Below are positions 57,483 through 64,000 of a stretch of DNA of 64,000 nt, one piece after another. Below the pieces are notes generated by a model. The model was not told the DNA's origin. It saw only the letters and a program-made list of their open reading frames with translations, and searched no databases. Both the position numbers and the translations under genes were made by a program. The DNA comes from Heliocidaris tuberculata (lineage: Eukaryota; Echinodermata; Echinoidea; Camarodonta; Echinometridae). Where the stretch lies: assembly GCA_025618425.1 (NCBI GenBank), contig CM046833.1, forward strand, positions 40,334,522 through 40,398,521, in the 5' to 3' direction. Position 1 is the stretch's first letter; the number at the start of each line of letters is the position of its first letter.

Positions 57483-58574
57483 GTGAACTACACTGGAAAA
57501 GCCCCTAGACGGCAGAAATCATCACAATGCAGGAATTGTGGGTATGCCTATCCCCACACTGGAGAATGCCCTGCAAAGGGCAAACGCTGCAGCACCTGTA
57601 ATAAACTACACCACTTCGCATCAGTTTGCCGCAGTGGCAAACTAGTCAAGTCTGTCACCGATGATAATGCCATATCACTCCCTGGTGCAAAGACCTTGCA
57701 GAATCCTGTTAACATGATCCATGAGTATATGTTTGCAGTGTCAAACGCCAAGCCACCAACAGATGCAGTCATAACCATCGATGGCATCCGCTGTTATATG
57801 ATTATCGACTCGGGATGTTCGCGAAACATCATCGATGAGCCTACCTACAAGAAACTGAACGTGAGCCTTAAGAAAACTTCGATCCGCCTGTTCCCATACG
57901 GTTCGAAAACACCCTTGAGTGTCGTAGGTGTGTTTACCGGTAGCCTTGAGTCACAGAGGAAAATCACTGCTGCTGTGATATATGTGGTTAAAGGCTCATA
58001 TGGATGTCTTCTTGGACATAACACTGCTGAAGATCTCAATTTGATTATCATCAATGACACTGCCAATGCTGTCAATACAGATCACGACTATACATCTGCA
58101 TACCCAAACCTATGGTCTGGAGTGGGGAAGCTGAAATTCAAGAAGGTTAAACTCCATATTGGCATCTCAGTTCTTCCAGTCGCACAACGGTTTCGCAGTA
58201 CACCATTTCATCTGCGAAAACAGATTGAGAAACGACTTACAGAGCTGCAGGAAGCCGACATAATCGAGGATGCTTCTAGCCCGACTCCATTGGTTTCACC
58301 GATCGTAGCCGTTCCCAAGCTGAATGATCCAGAGAATGTTCGGATTTGTGTTGACATGATGGCGGCTAATAAGGCTGTTATCAGAGAGCGTCATCCTACA
58401 CCTACAGTGGATGAAATTATCACCGAGTTGAATGGGTCCAATGTATTTTCCAAGTTGGATCTTAAATCTAGATATAACCAGCTCCAGCTTCAACCTGAGA
58501 GCAGATACATTACCACCTTCGCTACACATGTTGGACCGAAGCGGAACAAGAGGCATCACACAATGAGAGGCTGA
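57483..58574 (+). pseudogene. Ty3/gypsy nucleocapsid-protease-RT fragment
   Basis: In order: zinc knuckles CRNCGYAYPHTGEC and CSTCNKLHHFASVC, a retropepsin with catalytic triad in MIIDSGCSRNIID, and the N-terminal reverse transcriptase with LVSPIVAVPKL, VRICVDMMAANKAV and FSKLDLKSRYNQL. Directly after FATHVGP the sequence jumps to HTMRG: the segment with the YxDD catalytic motif is deleted. The frame stops at 58572-58574. The RT cannot be active. Confidence 0.8.
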
Positions 58575-59140
58575 ATACACTCTTTCAGCGTCTACAAGAG
58601 CAAGGACTGACCCTGAACAAGCATAAATGCCAATTTAACAAGACAAATGTGTCTTTATTTGGCCTTGTATTCGTAGCAGAAGGAGTATCGCCTGACCCTG
58701 ACAAAGTTGACGCCATCCACCAGGCTGCACGTCCACAAAATGCCCAGAAAGTGAAATAGTCTTCTTGGCATGGCCAGTTATAGCTCGCGCTTCATTCCCA
58801 ATCTCTCGACAATCACTGCACCTCTCCGTAGCCTCATGACAAAGGGGGTGAAATTCATATGGAATCAAGAACATGAAGCAGCATTGAAAGCGTTGAAAGA
58901 TTCCATATCAAAAAGTGCAATATCATCATACTTCGACACAGCCAAGCATACAACCCTGTACGTCGATGCCAGTCCACTGGGACTGGGAGCCATGTTGACA
59001 AAAGAGGGGAGTACAATAATCTATGCTAGTCTTCACTCCCACCAACAGAACAAAGATACAGTCAGATAGAGGGAGAAGCCCTTGGTATCGCTTGGGGTGT
59101 TCATCGATTTCACACGTATCTTTTTGGTAGGAACTTCATG
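58575..59140 (+). pseudogene. Ty3/gypsy RT thumb and RNase H fragment
   Basis: In changing frames: LFQRLQEQGLTLNKHKCQF, then two stops near 58757, MASYSSRFIPNLSTITAPLR and FIWNQEHEAALKALKDSISK, then TLYVDASPLGLGAMLTKEG with the first RNase H aspartate. The frame stops at 59067-59069 after a lost base. Confidence 0.75.
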
Positions 59141-59587
59141 GTCACTGACCACAAATCTCTGATTCCTATCTTTGGCAAGCCGAAGATTGTACCATCAGCG
59201 CGCATCGCAAACTGGATGTTGAAACTCCAGCACTGCGACATGGATGTTATCCGCGGCCCTGGAAAGACAAACCTAGCGGAATACATTTCACGGCATCCCT
59301 GTAGTGATAGCGCTAATACAACGAGGCCAGACGTCGAAACCTACATCAATTTTGTGGCTCATCATGCAGCTCCAAAAACAGCCCGTGATTCCACACTACA
59401 AGCTACGATCGAAGCCTATCGCAGTGGAAAAGGGAGAATCTCAAAAGCTCTCATCGCGCTATGTGGAATGTTCGCAATGAAATCACAGTCACTGAAGACG
59501 ATTGTGTTGAGGGATAAGCGTATTGTGATACCAGAAGCCCTTCGTTCGCGTATTATCGATATCCACACGAGAGCCATCCAGGTTTAA
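59138..59587 (+). pseudogene. Ty3/gypsy RNase H end and linker
   Basis: MVTDHKSLIPIFGKPK carries the conserved TDHKSL, followed by ARIANWMLKLQHCDMDVIRG and NLAEYISRHPC, the tether region before the integrase. The integrase zinc-finger part that should follow is largely missing. Confidence 0.75.
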
Positions 59588-60230
59588 CGCTTACAAAAGC
59601 ATTGCTCCGCTCAAGGTTTGGTTTGAATCGCATGATCGTAAAGTGGAATCACTTGTGAAAAATTGCCCTGGATGCCACTCGGTCCTTGACCGAATTTGAG
59701 CATTGATCTCTGTGGCCCCTTACCCACAGGATAGTATTTAGTGGTACTCATTGATGAGTATTCGAGATACCCAGTTGCAGAGGTTGTAGGTTCAGTGTCT
59801 ACAAGAGCTGTGATACCATTTTTTGGCAAAGTGTTGTCTGTGTTTGGATTTCCGAAAGTCATCAAGAACGATAATGGAAGCCCATTCAACTCGAGTCCAT
59901 TCGCAGATTACGCGTCTCACTGCTGATTTCAGCATCGCCGAATCACTCCTCACTGGCCTCGAGCTAATGCTCAAGTAGAAGCATTTAACAAACCGCTCAT
60001 CGGACGTGCTGCACAGCTCGAAGACAAGAATTGGAAACCGGAGCTCTACAAATACCTCCGCCAATATCGAACCACACCACACTCTTCAACAGGAGGAAGC
60101 CCATTTCGATTGATGTTCCATCGAGAACCGGTTACGTAGGCCGCGACAACACATCATCAACGGCCAACGATGAAATCGCTGCCAGACACTCGAAAGCGAA
60201 AGCGAATGATCAGGTACCAGGCAATATGAC
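59588..60230 (+). pseudogene. Ty3/gypsy integrase fragment
   Basis: The core reads MVLIDEYSRYPVAEVVG, FPKVIKNDNGSPFNS and, after a stop, PRANAQVEAFNKPL and RQYRTTPHSSTGGSPFRLMF. The three-acid D-D-E layout is recognisable but broken by stops and frame changes. Sequence homologous to 26.5 kb begins at about 60235, so the element ends there without a 3' LTR. Confidence 0.7.
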
Positions 60231-60234
60231 ATCA

Positions 60235-61720
60235 TTAAAGTTATTAACATAAAATAATATTGGCTATAATATATTATGACAGGTGTGTGATTCAAGTAGT
60301 TTATCATGTTTTTAGGAAAATGAGTAAGAATGTATCATCAGTATCATTTGTTAACAAATCAGTATCAAAATTCCACATCAAAAACTCTTTTCTTTTAAGT
60401 AGATATCTAAAATGAAATAGGTTTCAGGTTGTAAAGAAATTATCCAACTGGACGTCCTGGGAATAAGTAAACATTTCCTAATATCCATTTTTTTTTTCAT
60501 TTTAATAAAAATGGTTTCAACATTTTCATTTAACAATTTTATGCATGGTATTATACTGCATTTAAAATCCTGTTTAATATAGACACAACACCACCCGAGA
60601 AAGCACATTTCTCCCATTTCCTGTAAATATAACCAGGAATATTGTGTACTCCTAGGACTGAATAACTTTCGACATCAAAGTCTCTGTAAGTGCGATGAGT
60701 ATTCAGTATCAGTTAAATGTAAAAATCAACATTTGCTTTGATACTTTTGATGGTAAAAAGGATAAAGGAAAGACAAGGCTCTGCTGTACTGTTATATGAA
60801 TTTACATATTTGGCTTCATAGTACGAACAATAAGTAGTCGAGGCGGTGGGGGATCACTGCAAAATTATATCCCGGAATAACAACACCCCCCCCCCCCCAA
60901 CCAACTAACCCATAAAACAATCCTTATGGCAATAACGCGTAAGAATTCCCTTCTATAGTAGATTAGAGAGAATTAGGCTGTTCTAATCTCCTCCAAAACC
61001 GCTTTCTCTAAGAGTATGATCATTCCCTTAAAATGACATGGGTATCTTTTATGGTCACAATGATAAAGGGGTGAAGAATATAGCCCTGCGGAAATCACTT
61101 GCTAGCCTTGATTGCCGCAGTTTGTATTCTAAACTAGTTCATAATCAACAATGAACATAGTTCACTTACTTCGCTCTCTCGCATTTAATAAGCAAGGCTA
61201 CGGAGCTTGTATTTGCGACCATAGGCACATGACCCGTTAAGAGGCAAGGGAACTCAGGGCTACACGACCACAAGGATTTTTAGAACAATGTTCAGGAAAC
61301 TGTTACCTCATATCTGGTCAGCCAGGTCTTTTTGCAATTGTATCTAGTACATTCTCGTTTCCACTACACAGGAAAGTTGAAATTCGGGCAGTTAACATCA
61401 GGGGAGGAGAGGTGGAGGCAAGAGGAATTTGACAATATTTACGGAAAAGATGGGGGCAAAGGCAAATAACCGAAGTGTGTTATTATCATCACTACCACCA
61501 TCACCTTGCATTTGTGGATGTGTGTGTAATCATATGCGTTGCATGAATGGCATGAGTTAGACGTTTCTCCTTAAAATTAGGTGGGCTGCCCCCCCCCCCC
61601 CCCCCTCGTACTCCCAAGCCCTCCCACAAAATAGTAAACAAATTAAAAAAAATAAAAATTAGAAGAAAAAAGTACATATACATATATATTGAAAAGCTTG
61701 ACACGATTGTGATATTGCCT
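60235..61720. repeat. diverged duplicate of the 26.5-30.1 kb region
   Basis: Matches in the same order: 60270-60470 with 26520-26760 (CATCAAAAACTC, AACTGGACGTCCT), 61110-61290 with 28665-28870 (TTGTATTC, ACAGGATTTTTAGA), 61380-61420 with 29820-29860, and 61480-61560 with 29910-30000. The left copy has the LINE/ACT block and the CGAA-rich insertion in between. No gene. Confidence 0.6.
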
Positions 61721-62418
61721 AGAGCAGATGCTCCGAAGTGTGGCCGGTAGCCGGGGTGCGGCTGGTCTATCGTTTGCATTGCAAAATCACTTTAAAATAC
61801 ATAATATACATGAAATAATCATATATTACATATCACACACAAAGGGTACATTACCAAAGTCAAAGAAAAACAGCAGTGGCCATGAAAAGGGTATCCATAA
61901 ATACCACATTTTTAGCGATACAACTGGCATTCCCACTACGAAAAATAGAAAATTTTGAAAAAAAAATGCCTTTCTTAAGCTTGTTAATAAAATAGGGTTT
62001 TGAAAAATAAGCTGCATTTCAAGAAATTTTCAATTTTAAATCGGGATTTTTCACGTGTCGCAAGCTCAAAAGTGTCCGATCGCTAGTTGCAGTCGTCGAT
62101 ACTCAGTGTGTATTCGCGGGGAGCTCTGGCGTTGGACTCTGGCTCGGGCCGATGGAATTTTGCTCAGCTCGCGCATACATGATGCGCGCGCGAACTCTCC
62201 ACTGAGTTTTTACATGGGGCCGCAAACCGGCTCCTATAAAGGGAAAATGAAAAATTAATGTTACCATGGCAACTCTTTATTTTTTCGGGATTGTATTTCT
62301 GCTCAAAAAGTAACATTATGAACTTCCATTATTTGGGTAAAAAGTGAAAATAATTCTGGAATAAGGAGTTTTAAAATTGGATTATGTCTTAAGTGTCGTA
62401 CACCAGAGCATCTACTCT
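61721..62418. mobile_element. 698-base element with short inverted ends
   Basis: Ends AGAGCAGATGCTC (61721-61733) and GAGCATCTACTCT (62406-62418) are inverted with one mismatch. It contains a GC-rich block near 62050-62240. The related copy at 30.07 kb lacks it, supporting an insertion. Confidence 0.5.
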
Positions 62419-62466
62419 ATACATTGTCCAATCAATCTCCAAAATGGCTAAAATCTGCATAGTGGA

Positions 62467-62504
<38 letters not shown>

Positions 62505-62604
62505 TCCTGTGTGAAAAGGCCGTTCAGATGACTGCAGTATAGGGTACATAAATAATATGTTTGTTTGCATGCATGTATAATGAAAACAAATCTGAGGAGG
62601 TTGA

Positions 62605-62730
62605 TGAAATAGCGCCCTTGTTGATTGAAAATTATAATTTCAAATCGATTGCTGGTGAGGATTATGAAACAGTCAGAATGATTGGTCATTAACCCTACAT
62701 CCATCATTATAATGTTTTGCTTTCACTATG
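62605..62730 (+). promoter_or_regulatory. conserved upstream block of Ig copies, fourth occurrence
   Basis: ATGAAATAGCGCCCTTGTTG, TTCAAATCGATTGCTGG, GGATTATGAAAC and CCTACATCCATCATTATAAT match 30238-30390. No leader exon is recognisable downstream within the window, so either the gene has decayed or it starts beyond the right edge. Confidence 0.4.
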
Positions 62731-63844
62731 GTTAGGTGAGCACAATTAAAAAACAAAAACAAAAACAAAAAACAAGGAAACAAAAATCAACCCTTGTGAA
62801 TTTGAAATTGCAAAATCCATTTAGCTTATTGAAGAAAAAAAAAGAAATAATAATAACTCCAGATATTTTTACCCAAATGTATCATCGTATGTTGTGTGAA
62901 CATAGGAGGTCGTCATCGCGTCATGGTGAGTAAGCACACTTTAAATATCGCGCGAGATATGATAAAATGTACTGTTAATACAGCATACAAAATGACCTTT
63001 GTGACTTTTTAAAAGTGACATTTTTGCCTTTAATGTTTGCCCACTCATGCATGACTCGACAGATCAATCTCATTTTTACAGGTAAGTTAGTCAATAAGGT
63101 TAAGAATACTCTTGCCAACTTATTTTGCTCACAACCCTTCAGTTAAGAATGTACGTTAATTTGATTAAGGGGGAGGGTACTTTTTGTTGAGTTTATATGT
63201 TCCAAAATCAATTGCAAAATCAATATGTAAAATATTGGATGTATTCTTGTCATACTTCGAATTTGAATATTTTCTCAGGAGTGTTACTGTCACATCCAAC
63301 TTTGTCTCATTGTTTATTCATCAGCAATTCTGCAATGAGGATATTTAGGCACTTTGCTACCCTAATATAATGTGGAGGCTGTCTGAATATTGGAAATTTT
63401 AAAATCTTCGAGGGGGGGGGGGGGTTGGGCTGCAGCCCAGTCTCGTTCACCTATAGGGTTTCCGTGCACAACATTCTTACTTTAAATTTTGATATGATTA
63501 TTTAGTATTGAAACAAAATGGAACCAATCCTACAGCAGGTTTCAAGCATATTCTTGAATAGGCCTATTATTACATTTTTGATACAACATATTTTCTAGGG
63601 TATTTTGAGACTTTATAATATCTTTATTACTAGGTGAGAAAGCGTAGCCACTGAGATAAAAAAAAAATCGCTCTCATAATGACATTTGTAATTCAAGAGA
63701 AACTTTAAACACACAGACAAGTCACAGTCTGCTTCAAAATTATAATAAGACTGAACATAGGCCAATCTTCACAGATAATAGAGGGTTTTCGAATGTTCAA
63801 CGTGAACGCAGTCTTAGATCCTCCCAGCTACAATGGACTGCTTC
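62731..63844. other. gap without gene
   Basis: AT-rich sequence with A-runs and a G-run near 63412-63424. No exon or repeat is supported. Confidence 0.5.
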
Positions 63845-63994
63845 GTGTTAACTGCATACTGCGCTTTGTGCAAGAAAGGCTCACCCGTCCACTGGCTTCT
63901 CCACTGGCTTCAGATCGAGAACGCGTCCAACATGGTATTGCCGTCTTCTCTAAAACGTGAACCTCCTTTCACCTACTCTGTATGCAGTTAACAC
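63845..63994. repeat. 15-base perfect inverted repeat, 150-base span
   Basis: GTGTTAACTGCATAC at 63845-63859 and its exact reverse complement at 63980-63994 bracket a 120-base non-coding interior. It resembles the ends of a very short MITE or the stem of a hairpin. Confidence 0.55.
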
Positions 63995-64000
63995 AAAGGC

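Noticed and set aside
62900..62935. Leader exon for a copy after the fourth upstream block
   Set aside because: CATCGCGTCATGGTGAGTAAG has an ATG and GTGAGT donor, but no hydrophobic leader and no match to the other leaders.

Overview
This is non-coding-dominated, AT-rich eukaryotic DNA from an animal, most likely a marine invertebrate deuterostome such as a sea-urchin-like echinoderm. The evidence is indirect: introns with GT..AG borders, many microsatellites and homopolymers, BEL/Pao and Ty3-type retroelements, tRNA-derived SINEs, and a foldback element whose arms are short tandem repeats, a structure known from sea-urchin TU elements. The species is not provable from this window.

The main content is an array of related immunoglobulin-superfamily genes on the + strand, from about 18.4 to 49.8 kb. 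The ancestral unit appears to be: leader exon, V-type Ig exon, four further Ig exons of distinct types (called I1, I2, I3 and I4 here), then a fibronectin type III (FN3) exon. All intact Ig exons are flanked by phase-1 introns and are multiples of three. Copy A (21961-25740) keeps leader, V, I3, I4 and a shortened FN3, all open, and could encode a secreted protein of about 380 residues. Copy D (40748-47147) has an open leader, V, I1 and I2, but broken I3, I4 and FN3. Copy C (31894-36957) has a frameshift in V, a nonsense codon in I1 and an intact I2. Copy E (about 47690-49770) has all exon types V-I1-I2-I3, each with a lesion. Older relics are an I1 exon at 18452, a V exon at 19611 and an orphan leader at 30827. 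A conserved block lies upstream of the leaders of copies C and D and of the orphan leader, and again at 62.6 kb, so the array probably continues to the right or did once.

Mobile DNA surrounds and dissects the array. From 4959 to 11027 there is a BEL/Pao element on the - strand with two LTRs but no reverse-transcriptase core or integrase. From 11.87 to 15.35 kb a LINE endonuclease domain is split by a 3-kb foldback element, which itself carries a TTAA-flanked 0.5-kb element also found at 3541. LINE pieces in opposite orientations lie at 27.1-28.3 kb. Helitron-like 3' ends lie at 37.5 and 38.6 kb. A 2.4-kb element of tandem polypurine units lies at 52.8-55.2 kb, a long inverted repeat flanked by TTTAAAC blocks at 55.8-56.7 kb, and a decayed Ty3/gypsy polyprotein at 56.86-60.23 kb. 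The DNA from 60.2 to 62.7 kb is a diverged duplicate of 26.5-30.5 kb.

Left of the array (1-3 kb) there are a few weak candidate exons and a decayed coding relic of unknown identity. No ordinary housekeeping gene, rRNA gene or CRISPR array is visible. How the Ig genes work is inference: secreted or cell-surface recognition proteins evolving by tandem duplication and loss.
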